Made by a program: the position numbers and the translations under genes. Under the pieces are notes generated by a model. It was not told where the DNA came from. It saw only the letters and a program-made list of their open reading frames with translations, and made no database searches. A DNA stretch of 64,000 nucleotides from Sugiyamaella lignohabitans. Lineage: Eukaryota; Ascomycota; Dipodascomycetes; Dipodascales; Trichomonascaceae. Positions 22,295-37,609 of this stretch are shown piece by piece; the first letter of the stretch is position 1; every line of letters starts with the position of its first letter. Where the stretch lies: NCBI RefSeq assembly GCF_001640025.1, contig NC_031672.1:5022001-5086000 (forward strand). Reading direction: 5' to 3'.

Positions 22295-22879
22295 ATGGCG
22301 GATTGGAGCGTGTGTCCATATCAGCGCTATTTTGAAGAATTTGCAAAGAACAAAGCAAAGGGGATATTGGAGACTCCAATCGAAGATTTAAAAAGAGATG
22401 TCAATGTTGTCTCAAGGAGTCCTTTGTCGATATCATCTACGCCAGTTGAAAAGCGGAAGGAGAAGATGATTAATATTTCAGAAAACGGCAGTTCCAATCG
22501 ACCTGACCTACGAATCGTAACCACTGGTCCAGCTTATTCTAAATCTGATATGACTCCGGTTGAAAACTTTTATGGCCATGACTATAATACATTTGTCTAT
22601 ATGAATGGAACGCGAAATAATTCGGCTGAAAGTTTAGAATCGCCAGCCTCTTCCTTAGACTTGACACCAATCATGTCAGAAAACGCGTTGTCCCCACTTC
22701 GAACAGAGAAACACCATTCTCAAAATGACGCAATTCTCACTGACAGTTATTATGAGTCGAATCATTCGGAAACTGTCATTGGGGGATACTGTGAGGAGCC
22801 CGAGGATGTCGAACTTCAATATGATTCTAAACACAGGCCCAAGTTACACGTGTTGACCACCTTCTTAGGGGGATTCTAG
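22295..22879 (+). CDS. Hypothetical protein, 194 residues
   Basis: I do not recognise this protein. It is a single open frame without intron, followed 146 bases later by the 3' end of the convergent DDT gene. Composition is hydrophilic and Ser/Asn/Glu-rich, probably largely disordered, with no membrane segment and no signal peptide. One internal pattern is visible: RPDLRIVTT at residues 69-77 and RPKLHVLTT at 181-189, the second almost at the C-terminus. These two RPxLxxxTT motifs could be short binding motifs or edge strands. The start at 22295 is the first ATG in frame, but an overlapping upstream ATG in another frame could reduce its use. That it is a real gene is likely, given length and spacing; the function is unknown. 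Confidence 0.6.
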   Translation: MADWSVCPYQRYFEEFAKNKAKGILETPIEDLKRDVNVVSRSPLSISSTPVEKRKEKMINISENGSSNRPDLRIVTTGPAYSKSDMTPVENFYGHDYNTFVYMNGTRNNSAESLESPASSLDLTPIMSENALSPLRTEKHHSQNDAILTDSYYESNHSETVIGGYCEEPEDVELQYDSKHRPKLHVLTTFLGGF

Positions 22880-23025
22880 CTTTTTGGCTTGAAAGTCCCT
22901 GATTATTTATTTGATATTTATTCTTTGCATTGTAAATATATGTAGTTTAATTGCATGAACCTACATTGTCATTACTTTACTAAATATGCGGATGTCAAGT
23001 AGAGTTGGCAAGAAAGTAGCTTGAC

Positions 23026-23551
23026 TCAAATGGCTATGTGTGACACGATAGCAGCAACAGCTGGACTATCTGAATTAGATATTTTTGGAGAGCCTGTGAT
23101 AGATGATGAGTCAGCTGGAGCAGATAGAGAAGAAGTTGAAACATCAACAACTGTCTGAGAACCATTCTCTTTAGTAGCTATTAAATTGGGGTCATTGTTA
23201 ATGTTCAAGACGGTATGCAAGTTTGTCGAGGAACTGTTCAGGTCCGCCGTAACTGGTTGAGAATTTAGATGGGGTGTTGCAATAGGAACGTTGCCCAATG
23301 GGTATCCAATGTTTCCACTAGAAGTAGACCCTGGAAGACCCAAAGGAAACACGAACTTAGTTCCTGGTGGTGGCGTGTTCCTTGTTCTACCAGTCGCATT
23401 TAAACTACCAAGCTCCATATGAGCATCCTTCTTTGACCTCCAATTATCATCTATATCGTCATCTTCTTCTTCCTCACTGGGTTCATAATCTCCGACATCA
23501 AGCTCCTTTACAGGCTTATCTTCGTAACCTGCTAGATCATTGACTTCTTCC

Positions 23552-23583
<32 letters not shown>

Positions 23584-25401
23584 ATTATAATTTACTCTTT
23601 CATAGTGTGGGCCACCTGAGGTGTCATCTTCGATATCCGCTTCATCATAACTAATAGGCGTGGACTCTTCAGCGGCGATTCGAGCAGATCTTCTAGAACC
23701 CCTAGTTGCCCTAGATGGTCGGGAAGTTCGACTGCTGCTGCTCTCATAATCCTCATCAGCTTCTACAGAAGCAACACTGAGGTCCTCAAGATTATAATTG
23801 ATCCTCCTGCTTCTTGTACGGGTTCTACCAATATAATCACCTTCACCTTTACGAGCCTGCTCGATCTTTTCCAACTGTCGTTGTTTCTTTTGCTCTTTTC
23901 TTTCAACCTTTGATCTTCTTTCTTCAGATTCTAGCACCTCCGGTAGAAGCTGCTTTAGCCTCTCCCTTAGCTTTGATCCTTGTCTAGAAACATCTGTAGC
24001 AAGCTCTCCACTCGTTACCAGTTGTTCTAGTTCTACATATGACCCAGCTACTGTTTGCCAGTTGACGTATCGTAGCCTTGGATTCGTTTGCTTGTAAATT
24101 CTGAATGGAGTATCACCCTGACCTTTTATAAACCAAAATCGTATATTGTCAATGTTTGTTCCCAAGTATTCGACCTTGGATGCGACCAGGCTTCCATCAG
24201 GGTTTGTTTCAGCATCTTCTGGAAGTTCGGTAAGGCCCTTTGCTCTTCCATCTATGCCACTTGTATTGATCATCCCCCTGATAGTTTCCGAATTGCTTAG
24301 TGTCCATAATCCGAGCATTTGCAAAAATGCCAGTCTGTCCTGCCATGATAGTTCATTTATCGCATCTGGCGATTTAAGTTTAACATGGAGTGGCCAGTAT
24401 GGCTCCAGGCCCAACGTTGGCAGCTGACCATGTAATTCTTCTAATGCTCCTTTATACCTACCTGGTTCAACAGGTTTTTTTCTATTGAGTAGTAGAGTCA
24501 AAAGCCTGCACATAAACTTTTCGAGATTGAGTGATAGTGATTGGGTTTTCAGACCAGTTTCAAAATCCTGTGGTCCGAGCTGAGGAATATCCCTGAATGC
24601 AGGATAAAACCTGGCTTGAAACATGACTAAAAATGCAATTCCTGGGACATTCTCAATCACATCAGGATCAGTCTCTTCTGGCTGTTCATTAGAAAGCTCC
24701 TCATCAGGGATCCAAGGAAGATCTTCAGGCTCTGTGGGCTCACTAATGTGCATTTGGACCTTGCTTCCTTTGGGTCTTCCTCTTTTACTGAATAATTTGA
24801 GCTTTGGTTCATTTTGAGCTACATTTCCTTTTGGTCGGCCTCTTTTCTTTGAATTGGAGTTGGAAGATGACGATAAGTCGTTTTCCGTATCAGCATCTTG
24901 AATATCCTGCAATTTTTCTGGCGTAAGCTTGATTTTAATTGATAGAGAGTGTCTTGTACCTCCCAATTTAGTTGTGAAGGAGTCCAATGTCGTTTGAACT
25001 TGTTTTCGTTTTTTCTCAGCTGGTTCCTCGATAGCACTCTCGTCGTTAGTCGGCGACGAAGCTAATGAGTTCCTATTAGATTCCTGATCCATAGACTCCT
25101 CGCTAGAGTCTGTAGATATGCCTTCTGAGGCTTCTCTCTTCTGATCCAAGCTGACATCCTGTTCGTCTACAGCGTCAACAGAAAGTTTCAAATCTGAAGT
25201 CTCTGGTTCAGCTGAAGAATCCTTTAAATCATTGGACAGAAATGGCGACGAGTTAGCCCTATCATTGGCCGCGTCACTAGGTACTAGTGTCGTTTCCGAT
25301 CCATTGTCCTCAATATCTTCCTTTGTAACATTATTCGGTGATTGTGCTTTAGACAGTTCTCCATCTACCTCCATTTTCAAAGGAGGATTTTCTTCGCCCA
25401 T
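23026..25401 (-). CDS. DDT/WHIM-domain chromatin protein with AT-hooks
   Basis: This is a 791-residue nuclear protein with two AT-hook cores (RGRPKG near residues 188 and 210), then a DDT-like domain at about 245-320 (VMFQARFYPAF onward) and WHIM-type segments (SWQDRLAFLQMLGLWTLS near 345, and the FRIYKQTNPRLRYVNW region). DDT plus WHIM is the architecture of accessory subunits that bind ISWI remodellers and linker DNA, for example human RSF1/BAZ1 relatives. The N-terminal 150 residues are acidic and Ser-rich. A pure glutamate run near residues 605-620 and a Ser/Thr/Asn-rich tail follow. A Lys/Arg/Glu coiled coil lies near 490-520. No clear S. cerevisiae orthologue comes to mind, so no symbol is given. 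Confidence 0.75.
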
Positions 25402-25868
25402 TCTAAAAAAATTGGCTGTCTGATCTGGGCTAACTTGCTCTTCAGTAATAGGCCCGTTATAAGCCTATAAATTCACTTAGATGTCCTAAGGCCCTATGAG
25501 CTGAAAATCAATGCTAAGTACCTGCTATGTTAATAAGAGTTATTTTGCACGACCTAGAGCCCTGATAGTAGTAAAAACGCGTTAATAATCACGAGGGCAC
25601 ATTGACTTTTTTGTTCAATTTATTCGCTGAAATATACTACTATATAGGACCAGCAGCTTCCCCTGTATATGTGCGGTTCAAAGCCACACATTCTGCGGCA
25701 GACTACTTGCTGACCAGACCATATTCATAGTTAGTTACCCCAAATCGCTCGAAACAAAATTATAGAATATGTAGTCAATGCGTAGAAACGGCCCATGTTC
25801 TATTGTGTAATTATTATATAGGACGGATTAATAGATAATGAATCTGTTGTTGATACAGAAAAAGCTTT
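25402..25868. other. DDT-gene promoter and ACL2 3' region
   Basis: These 467 bases hold the promoter of the DDT/WHIM gene and the 3' side of ACL2, both on the minus strand. Nothing else was seen. Confidence 0.45.
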
Positions 25869-27362
25869 TTAAATGTTCAAGGGAGTTGATGGGGTAGTGG
25901 AAGAGGCAGCACCAAATTGTTGAACATTCTTAGGTCTCTTACCTAAAAGAGCCAAAGGAACGATACCAGAGACGTGCATATCAGGACCAAAGATTTCCAT
26001 TGGCAAATCAAGCTCCTCGCCAGCATTCTTAATAAGACGAAGACCCTCTTGCCAGTTGGGACCACCACGACGGATATAAATGCGGACTTTGTGATTGTGG
26101 AGAGCATTCTTATAATCGCGGAAAGCACGAATGATACCCTTGAAAGTGGAACCAACTTGGGTGAAATTGGCAATACCACCACCAATGAAAAGAACCTTAC
26201 CAGACTCAACAGGCTCACCTCTGGTCATGAGGTCAAGAACAGTCTTGGCATACTCATAGGTTTGAACCTCGTTAGGGGCACCAGAGTATTCACCATAGTT
26301 AGCCAACTCGTCGGCAAAACCAGCAGAAGCAATGGCATCAGCATACACAACAGAAGCACCGCCTCCAGCAACAAGAGTCCAGATAGTACCCTTAGGGTTA
26401 AGGATTGTTAACTTAAGGGAAGCACCAGTCTTGGAATCTAATTCAGCAATGTAGGCCTCTTCCTTAGACAACTCACGACCAAAAGGAGCAGGGAAAACCA
26501 TTGGTGGACCAGCATCAATGTTAACCTTTCCAGAGGCAGAAGTGGAGTTGACGACTTGACCAAGAGCAGCAGGAGATCTGGCAATAGCCCACTTAGGACC
26601 ACACTCGAACTCGGCAGTTTGATCTAATTTACCAGCCAAATCAAGGTAGTGCACCTCAACACCGTTGGCAGTAGGGATAACAACAAGAGGGTTAATCTCG
26701 AGGTAAGTGAACTGTAATTCAACGTAGACAGCATAAAGTCTGTTGACGAAATCAACCAAGGTTTGGTGTTGAGATTCGGGACACTTGGAGAAAAGGGACT
26801 TGATAATGGTCTCATTAGAAGGATATTCATTCTCAATGTCAACAGGAATCAGGATCTTAGAAGCCTTGGCATCAACATCACCGACATCAACACCACCCTC
26901 ATGGTAGAACAAAATATAGTCACCCTCTCTAACTGAGTGGATGTTAATATAGTATTCGTGTTGTTGCTCATGAGGCACAAAAGGCTCAACGAGGAAGGTT
27001 CTTAAAATTCCGTCAATATGTTCGACCTGGACAGTACGAGCAGCTCTCTCGGCAATCCAAGCCTTGGACTCTTCCCAAGTCTTGTTAAGAGCCAAGAGAC
27101 CGGACTTTCCTCTTCTCTTGATCAATTGATCTGGCTTGGCGACAAACTTGGCGCCAGGTGAAAGCAACCAGGGGTATGTCTTTTCAGCCTCAGCTAAAAC
27201 CTCATCAATTGACTCAACAGATGGGAAAGTGAGCGAAGCCAACTTGGGAGTGGAACTTTGAAAGCTGGTCTTGGGCTCTGATTCGGAGTAGACGGGTGAT
27301 TTGGGGAGAAAGTAGGCAAGAAGGGCCTTTCCGTCGGCTTCGTGAATTGATTTAGCAGACAT
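25869..27362 (-). CDS. ACL2: ATP-citrate lyase, subunit 2 (ATP-grasp subunit)
   Basis: This is one of the two fungal ATP-citrate lyase subunits, which together split cytosolic citrate into acetyl-CoA and oxaloacetate for lipid synthesis and histone acetylation. This 497-residue chain matches the N-terminal part of animal ACLY (succinyl-CoA synthetase beta-like ATP-grasp plus citrate-binding region). It opens MSAKSIHEADGKALL, has KPDQLIKRRGKSGL in the ATP-grasp fold, LEINPLVV for Mg-ATP binding, and the glycine-rich GGGIANFTQVGSTFKGI and RRGGPNWQEGL segments in the citrate half. No intron is visible, and codon use is highly biased. The partner ACL1 is not in this window. The enzyme is absent from S. 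cerevisiae, which supports an oleaginous or early-branching yeast. Confidence 0.95.
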   Translation of the reverse strand: MSAKSIHEADGKALLAYFLPKSPVYSESEPKTSFQSSTPKLASLTFPSVESIDEVLAEAEKTYPWLLSPGAKFVAKPDQLIKRRGKSGLLALNKTWEESKAWIAERAARTVQVEHIDGILRTFLVEPFVPHEQQHEYYINIHSVREGDYILFYHEGGVDVGDVDAKASKILIPVDIENEYPSNETIIKSLFSKCPESQHQTLVDFVNRLYAVYVELQFTYLEINPLVVIPTANGVEVHYLDLAGKLDQTAEFECGPKWAIARSPAALGQVVNSTSASGKVNIDAGPPMVFPAPFGRELSKEEAYIAELDSKTGASLKLTILNPKGTIWTLVAGGGASVVYADAIASAGFADELANYGEYSGAPNEVQTYEYAKTVLDLMTRGEPVESGKVLFIGGGIANFTQVGSTFKGIIRAFRDYKNALHNHKVRIYIRRGGPNWQEGLRLIKNAGEELDLPMEIFGPDMHVSGIVPLALLGKRPKNVQQFGAASSTTPSTPLNI

Positions 27363-29056
27363 GGTTTTTTTTTTGGTAATATCAAATCAAATACTCAATT
27401 GCAAACAGGTTCTATCAGAATTGCCAATTGCTATTTTTCAGTTTATTTTTTTTTATTGGTAACAGATGTAATTATGTTCCCACGAAAAAAAAACGTAAAT
27501 GCGATATGTATTTTTCTCGGTACTGAAAAACACCAGATGACGCTCCCTGTATATATATAGACGAAATCAATCTGGGCTATGTCGTGCGGTATGGTGGTGA
27601 GTCTACCGCTGTATGCAAGGGCGCGTTAGGGGCGTATGTCAGTCAGCCTATCTTTTAGGATATATAACCTGTCAAATTATGTCCCAACTATTCTCGCTGA
27701 TAGTTCAGCCGTGATCTCGCCAGGCCATTCTGGGCCCCCAGCCTGCAATCCCTGCCAAATTTCTCCCCCTGCCCACGAATTTGGCTGCTTTTACTAGTAA
27801 ATGTTGGGAGTTGGGCCTGCATTGGTGGTGTCCCAACCTCTCTGGTAGGTTCTACCCCTCGCGCGGCTGCTGACCGTCCTGCGGTATATGAACTCCCACC
27901 CCGAGGCCACCCACGGAGGCATGCTAGTACTATTTGTGAGGGTCTATCAAAATGTCGAGCTCAGAATGCACGCTAACCAGGGCTAATCAGGCCGTTAGCG
28001 GAGCTCACCCGGTGAAACTTAAAACGGGCTATAGAGCTAAAGCGATTTAAGAAAGGGCCATTTTTGGGAGTAATATATTCATAGACATTATTTGTCTTGA
28101 CATGTAAATTATAGGGTTCTTTGAGTGGGGCTTTGGCTCTGGAACTGAACTGCAATGCCGGCTGTTCAGAGAAAATGGGGTAATTCAAGCCCATTAAGCG
28201 GTAAAGACCCCCTGAAATTTCAGCATCCCCCGATGCATCTTCACTGGTACTAATTTTTGTTGACTCGCCCTCAACACATGCATGTAAGCGCACAATGCGG
28301 GGCCAAATTTCCCCAACCGGCTTTCCCGTCAGTAGCATGTTGGAAGTTTGTATTGCATATCAATGCAGCTCTTGGGGAGTTTATCCGGGCTGCCAAGCTG
28401 TGAGATAACTGGGTCACTCCACTAGTATTGTATCTAGAGCTGCTTTTGAGATGTCTTTGGCTGCCGTAATGCTCGTCTGCTACTAGGAGGTTTATCTTAG
28501 AACCAATTTGGTAGATAACAGATATGTGGTTTTGCTTATCTGCATTTGCTAGAGAATTCCCCCATCAGAGCAGAGCAGCATAATCTAACTAGTACTTGTA
28601 GGAAGAAGTTGTTGGTATTTAAGGTCGGCTTCGAGGTTGGCTTCTGTCAAGTCGATCACTTTTTGTACTTTTTTACCCTTCCGTGGTTAATTTATTAGTT
28701 GAGCAGTAAAAATTTGGGAGGGTGCGAAAAAAATATCCCAAAAAAATTGAATAATTACAGCACCTTCTGTTCACGCCTGGTCTCCCACGGCATTACTGAT
28801 CAAGGCTCTTAGAGGCTTGAATATGATTGATCGGACGGGAAATCTTATTTTACTCTAGATATGGCCGTAACTGAACTTCTTCTTAACGCCCTGGCTAGAA
28901 TGTGATAGGACTAGTCCTTTTTTTCCGTAACAATTCCTTATAAAATCGTCTACATATCATGTTAATGGATCTGCAAAGACCAGAAAACAATACGCCTTTG
29001 AGAAGTCTCTAATAATAAATAAATTATATAAATAAATATGTACAGTATTGGTGATA
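27363..29056. other. ACL2 promoter and gene-free stretch
   Basis: These 1.7 kb hold the long ACL2 upstream region (with T-runs close to the gene) and the HOS2 3' side. The largest frame, 27973-28338 (minus), is 121 codons with no domain and is probably chance. The middle part (27700-28300) is more G+C-rich than its surroundings. No repeat or RNA gene was recognised. Confidence 0.45.
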
Positions 29057-30421
29057 TTACACAGAAAGCTCACCCTTTCTTTTTTCGTCCTTCAGATTCA
29101 AATCCATATCCATCTCGTCTTTGTTATCATCCTCATGTTTGTCCGCAATAGCGCGGTCAGTCTCATCATCATGGCCCTCTATATCTGGGGGGATGATTTG
29201 CATTTGAACAGAAGGCGCTCCATTTAGGAACCTAAGCTGCTCCAGCACTTGAGTTTTGACTGATTCGAGGTATTTCCGAGTATTTTTGTTTTCAAGCTTG
29301 CCTGATAGGTTTGGATGGAGGTTGTAATCCGGAGCAAAATATTTGATCATAGGTAAACTCTGAGGAAGGCGTGAGTCCAGTTCAACGTCTAAACAGATCG
29401 ATGTTTCATACGCCCATAATCTGGAAACATTTCTCGGCGTATAACCTCCTCCACCAAGAACTAACAATGGAATACCAAACGATCGTGTGAACCTTACACA
29501 TTCACCATGAGCCTTAGTATTAAGATTAAAACAACCCAATCGATCACATCCTAGTGAGTCTGCTCCACACTGAAGCACTATGGCACCAGGTTGGAAGGCG
29601 GTAAGCACAGGCTCCAATATCGATTTGAACAGCCTAATATAAGATTCATCGTCAATACCATCTTGTAGAGGAACATTCAATGAGTAGTGCTTTCCATTTC
29701 CTGCTCCAATTTCATCGTAATTACCTGTACCAGGAAAGTATTCACCATTGTATTTGTGCAGCGATAAAGTCATAACTCGGTCGGAAGCATAAAATGCTTC
29801 TTGAACACCGTCTCCATGATGGACATCAATATCGATGTAAAGAACTCTTGCATGATATCGTAGCAAGTTCAATATACTCAATACGATGTCATTAACATAG
29901 CAAAACCCTGAAGCTTCAAATTTTTTGGCATGGTGCAAACCACCAGACCAATTTATTGCGATATCGCTTTGACCACTAATCAATTTCCTTGACGCATCCA
30001 AAGAGGCACCAGCATATATAGTTGAGTAATCATACAGGCCGTCAAATATAGGGCAATCATCTCCAATATTAAATTTGGAGAACACATTAGTAAACTCCTT
30101 GATATTATCTGGAGTAACTCTTTGCAAGAAGTCGACATATTCGTCAGCATGGAATGACAATATTTCATCTTTAGTGGCTCTTCTCGGCTTGTATAAATCC
30201 ATCCTCTCGTGTAAACCATACGACAAAACTAAATGATCTGTCAGCATCAGTCTAAACGGTTTCATAGGGTGCCTCGCTCCGAAGTGAAACCGCGAAACGT
30301 CTTCATTAAAATGATACGAGACATTAGGTTTTATTGGTGACGTAAAATCCTCATACAGAGGGGTGTTTTGCGTTGTTTTAGTATCATATGTTAACGTCGG
30401 TTCCCAGGTTTCCACTACCAT
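29057..30421 (-). CDS. HOS2: Class I histone deacetylase
   Basis: This zinc-dependent histone deacetylase is the catalytic subunit of the Set3C-type complex and acts on H3/H4 in transcribed genes. It has 454 residues (yeast Hos2 452) and no intron. Catalytic landmarks are the tandem histidines in [11 protein letters not shown], the zinc ligands in [16 protein letters not shown] (Asp and His), the third ligand Asp in [13 protein letters not shown], and the catalytic tyrosine in [14 protein letters not shown]. The N-terminal [20 protein letters not shown] fits Hos2 better than Rpd3. The tail is acidic (Asp/Glu/Lys-rich, after about residue 410), as in this family. Confidence that it is Hos2 rather than Rpd3 is high because of the long shared stretches around [13 protein letters not shown]. 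Confidence 0.95.
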   Translation of the reverse strand: MVVETWEPTLTYDTKTTQNTPLYEDFTSPIKPNVSYHFNEDVSRFHFGARHPMKPFRLMLTDHLVLSYGLHERMDLYKPRRATKDEILSFHADEYVDFLQRVTPDNIKEFTNVFSKFNIGDDCPIFDGLYDYSTIYAGASLDASRKLISGQSDIAINWSGGLHHAKKFEASGFCYVNDIVLSILNLLRYHARVLYIDIDVHHGDGVQEAFYASDRVMTLSLHKYNGEYFPGTGNYDEIGAGNGKHYSLNVPLQDGIDDESYIRLFKSILEPVLTAFQPGAIVLQCGADSLGCDRLGCFNLNTKAHGECVRFTRSFGIPLLVLGGGGYTPRNVSRLWAYETSICLDVELDSRLPQSLPMIKYFAPDYNLHPNLSGKLENKNTRKYLESVKTQVLEQLRFLNGAPSVQMQIIPPDIEGHDDETDRAIADKHEDDNKDEMDMDLNLKDEKRKGELSV

Positions 30422-31163
30422 TTTGAACTAACGAGGTGCTCCTTTGAAAGAAGTCGTTAGTAATTATTAAAGTGGATGTACAAAGGATGGGCAGATAATC
30501 ATATATTTCATATCTGAGCCGCACCACCTGAACATTAAAGCCGCATCAAACGACCTACCAGTGTCTTCGCGAGTCCTGATTAATAAGATCCTTCTCGAAA
30601 AAAATTTATATTCGATTAATCTACTTTTATATAATGGAACAACTTTTTTCGCATAAATGTGGTTCTAAGCAGTTAAATAAATACAGCACTCAACCGAAAT
30701 CTCCAGCACACAATTCTATCTAATGAACTAAATATTTATTAATTTTAATAAAATTAATTTAAATTTTAATTATAAAAACTTCTTGAGATGGACACCGCGT
30801 GACTCAATTTCTTTGGACCCGCCGGAAATACTGGTCGGATCTCGGTGATTGGTCTGCGTAGAAGATGGGGTTAATATAAACACTCATACAGATATGTTCC
30901 TATGTACCCCATGTAAAGTGTAGCTATTGATTACCCCCAATGTCGAAGATGGTGCGAGTTCTTGACCCTGGCTTTTAAAGGAATAATGCATTTAAATAAG
31001 CCACTGCTCTTCCGTCTATAATCTTTGGGCCTAGCCAGATTATACGCGACTAATTTGTTACCCGGCTGGTAGATGCACCTCTCGTGTTTGCATCGTGAGG
31101 TAATTAAGACGCGTATCATAAATTGACGTTGTTCCTCAACTCAGAATCAGTTCAAAGGCCAAA
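30422..31163. promoter_or_regulatory. Divergent promoter region of HOS2 and SMC3
   Basis: These 742 bases lie between divergent HOS2 and SMC3. The centre (30722-30780) is almost pure A+T and contains a perfect inverted repeat (separate entry). No gene was seen. Confidence 0.5.
30738..30758. repeat. Perfect AT palindrome in an AT-rich tract
   Basis: The arms ATTAATTTTA and TAAAATTAAT are separated by one A. The surrounding 55 bases are nearly all A and T. This could be a DNA-unwinding or nucleosome-excluding element; a replication origin is possible but not shown. Confidence 0.6.
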
Positions 31164-34841
<3,678 letters not shown>

Positions 34842-35097
34842 AGCTCATTTTACGATAAGATGATTTAATATTTAATTTAATATATAGTAGATGAATAAAT
34901 GACTAAGATTTAATATTGACCGCACCAAAAAAATGCCAGCTTATACACCGACAACAAAAAAAGCAGTCAATATAATGCAGTTAAAAAAGCAAGACAAAAA
35001 GCGGAACACAGAAAACGCAAAATCAGATTAATAAAAAACAATCAAGACAAAAAACAAGGATATCATAAGCAAGAATAAGTCAAAGCTTGCTGTCACT

Positions 35098-36801
35098 TTA
35101 AGGAGAAGAGGCTACCGAGTTGTCACCGTCGTATGAAATGTGGAATTGACTAAGTAAATTCTTGGCGGCAATCTCACCACTTCCAAAGGCTCCATGAACA
35201 CATCCATTCCCGAGCATAGAACAGTGCTCTCCAGCAAACTGGATCCGAGAGTCATGGTTCTGGTCTAGGAAGTCCATAAACAAATCCGGTTCATCGCCAA
35301 CCTTGGCGGCACTATAAGTACCAAAACCAGCGTACTTATCTTTGGTCCACTGGGTTATTTCCAAACTAACAAGGTTTGGAAGGTCCTTATAAGGCTCGGT
35401 ACGAATCACTTTAAACAACGGTTCGAAGAAACTGTAAATTTCTTCATCAGTCATAGCTTCAAGTTCTCTTGTAAGTGGGTCAGCAGTTTGAATGCAAAGT
35501 TCTTTGAGGCCGCCAGCAACCACGTATAAGTTATTAATAACAAAGGCGTTATTTAATACAGGGTGCTCTTTATTGAGCATGTCATCAGGAGATGGATAGA
35601 ACACAATTTGGTCACGCTCCTTGGGCCAAAAGACGTCATCAAATTCGAAGAAGATCTTTCCCAACGCACCGTATGAATACCTATCAAGAGCTTCATCAAA
35701 GGTTTGAGGCATTGGTGGAGTAAACGAGATCATGCGCTCTTTCAATACACCAAGAGGAACAGTGACGATGACAGCATCTGCATCAAAGCGGAATGTTTGA
35801 CCGTTTTGGATAGCACTGACAGTTACTTTACCGTCGTCTTCAGTATTCACATCTTGTACTTCGACACCGAGAAGGATTTGACCGTCCCTCAAAAGGGGTT
35901 TGGAGTAATAGTTCACAATGGTGTCGTAGCCACCAGTAACGTATAAGTTACGTTCTTGGACATAATAAGAGAGGTGCTTAGATGAAGCGATATCAGAATT
36001 AATAGAAATCCATAATTCCACCTCACGCAAAGCTTGGGGAGCCCATCTTCTTTCTTCTTTGCTCAAAAGTTCATGATCCCTGACATATTCTCGGATAAAT
36101 TCCTGGGCAGGACGGTCGGGTGTATCTGGATTGGTTGTATATAACCATTCAGCATAATCAACCCACTCTTCACAGACCTTTTTAGCCTTGAACTGAGAAG
36201 AAGCAGGGCCCCAGGGGGTATAGTAGAGAGGAGCACCATCATCATAGTAATAGTTTATTCCCAATTTCGAGATCAAACTAACCAGCTTGTTCTGCACAGT
36301 TTCGTGCATCCAAGCAGCACCAATTTCACGAGGAGGTTTACCAGGTTGTCTACTAGTGAACATACGTCCACCAATACGATCATGACGAGCTTCTAGGATA
36401 ACAACATCAACGCCATGACGTTTGAGGACAGAAGCGGCACGCAAACCAGAGATACCAGCGCCAATGACAATCACACGATTGGCACCAGGACCTGGAGGGC
36501 CATTCAAAGATAAGGATGATAACGAACTAGCGGCAGTATCGCAGAGTTCATCAATAGAGGGTGACATTTCAATATTATTACGGTGGTGGTTAGAATAAGA
36601 AGAGCCATAAGAAGACATAGACAATGAACGTTTGTTGCCAGAGGATGGAACACCCATAGGTTGACTGGCAGTTCTTTCAACATTGTCGTTGTACGACTGA
36701 GACTTATCAGATCTATTTACATTACTGCTTACACCACCACCGCTACTACTATTACTCTCTGATCCCTCGTCATCACCACCAGATTCCATGAGGTCACTCA
36801 T
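35098..36801 (-). CDS. FAD-dependent amine oxidase, FMS1/CBP1-like (polyamine oxidase family)
   Basis: This flavin amine oxidase of 567 residues belongs to the family of yeast Fms1 (spermine oxidase) and the Candida corticosteroid-binding protein Cbp1. The FAD-binding Rossmann motif VIVIGAGISGLRAASVL begins near residue 110, followed by the GG-motif EARHDRIGGRM near 137-147. The C-terminal FAD motif is QFAGEHCSMLGNGCVHGA. Substrate-channel segments such as GAAWMHETVQNKL and VPLGVLKERMISFTPP are typical. The N-terminal 105 residues are a Ser/Asn/Gly-rich, low-complexity extension not needed for catalysis. No peroxisomal SKL-type signal is visible (it ends SVASSP). The family could also include lysine-demethylase-type enzymes, but there is no SWIRM domain, so polyamine or related amine oxidation is the best call. 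Confidence 0.82.
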   Translation of the reverse strand: MSDLMESGGDDEGSESNSSSGGGVSSNVNRSDKSQSYNDNVERTASQPMGVPSSGNKRSLSMSSYGSSYSNHHRNNIEMSPSIDELCDTAASSLSSLSLNGPPGPGANRVIVIGAGISGLRAASVLKRHGVDVVILEARHDRIGGRMFTSRQPGKPPREIGAAWMHETVQNKLVSLISKLGINYYYDDGAPLYYTPWGPASSQFKAKKVCEEWVDYAEWLYTTNPDTPDRPAQEFIREYVRDHELLSKEERRWAPQALREVELWISINSDIASSKHLSYYVQERNLYVTGGYDTIVNYYSKPLLRDGQILLGVEVQDVNTEDDGKVTVSAIQNGQTFRFDADAVIVTVPLGVLKERMISFTPPMPQTFDEALDRYSYGALGKIFFEFDDVFWPKERDQIVFYPSPDDMLNKEHPVLNNAFVINNLYVVAGGLKELCIQTADPLTRELEAMTDEEIYSFFEPLFKVIRTEPYKDLPNLVSLEITQWTKDKYAGFGTYSAAKVGDEPDLFMDFLDQNHDSRIQFAGEHCSMLGNGCVHGAFGSGEIAAKNLLSQFHISYDGDNSVASSP

Positions 36802-37609
36802 AGAAAATGATTTTTGTGAGGAAAACGACTGTCTACTGTTGTACGAAATTGTGGGCAGTATTGGTAAGAAAGAAAGCTAATAGAAAGCTCTCTTTAATAA
36901 GAGTTGATAAAAGAAAATAAAATAAAATAATAAAAAAAGTTGTTGATCAGATAATGCCTGATAAACTAAAAATTTGTTATCGCCTTGGTTCCCGATGTAA
37001 GATAATGTTGGGAGGAAACAAATAAACGTACCAAGTTGGGGGTAAGGGGGGTCTATATAGACTTGGGAGTAAGCATTGCCTCTCTTTTTTTGTTTCAGTT
37101 TTTTACCCTGCATATCTCGGGATCTGATTTGATCTGTCGGAAAAGCGAGGGCGATAGAAGGAATTGAGAAACAGGAAGCGGGATCTGTATGGCTATCATG
37201 CTTGATCACTAAGACACCAGACATGTACGATGATGTACTTGGCAAGGTCCACAAAAATACATATTTTCTTGATCTCGAGCGAGCCCCTCAAAATAATCAA
37301 CTTATAATTATGAAATAAATAGTAGACTCGAGGATTTTTCTTTTTGTTTCTGTTTCTGTTTTCTAGGGATTTTTGAGAGAAGGTGGGTTTTTCACGGTAA
37401 ATACCTGATTCTTTGGACCCCTATTTACGGTGATGATCGCCTAGGTTATTTTTCCATGGCTCAGCTCCCAGCTAGTGAACAAGAAGATAACACTAAACAA
37501 CTGGGAATACCCCTCTTTTTTTTGTACAATGTTTTAGTCAGAAGGGCCTTTTGTTCCGAATGTTCTAGGCCATAGCTCCCGCTGACTCACCCTGATGAGC
37601 GGTCTTCTC

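Noticed and set aside
27973..28338. A 121-codon minus-strand frame between ACL2 and HOS2
   Set aside because: No recognisable family or motif; a frame of this length is expected by chance in G+C-richer intergenic DNA.
36877..37254. A 125-codon minus-strand frame upstream of the amine oxidase
   Set aside because: No domain, low-complexity ends, lies in the promoter region and lacks neighbours or splice support.
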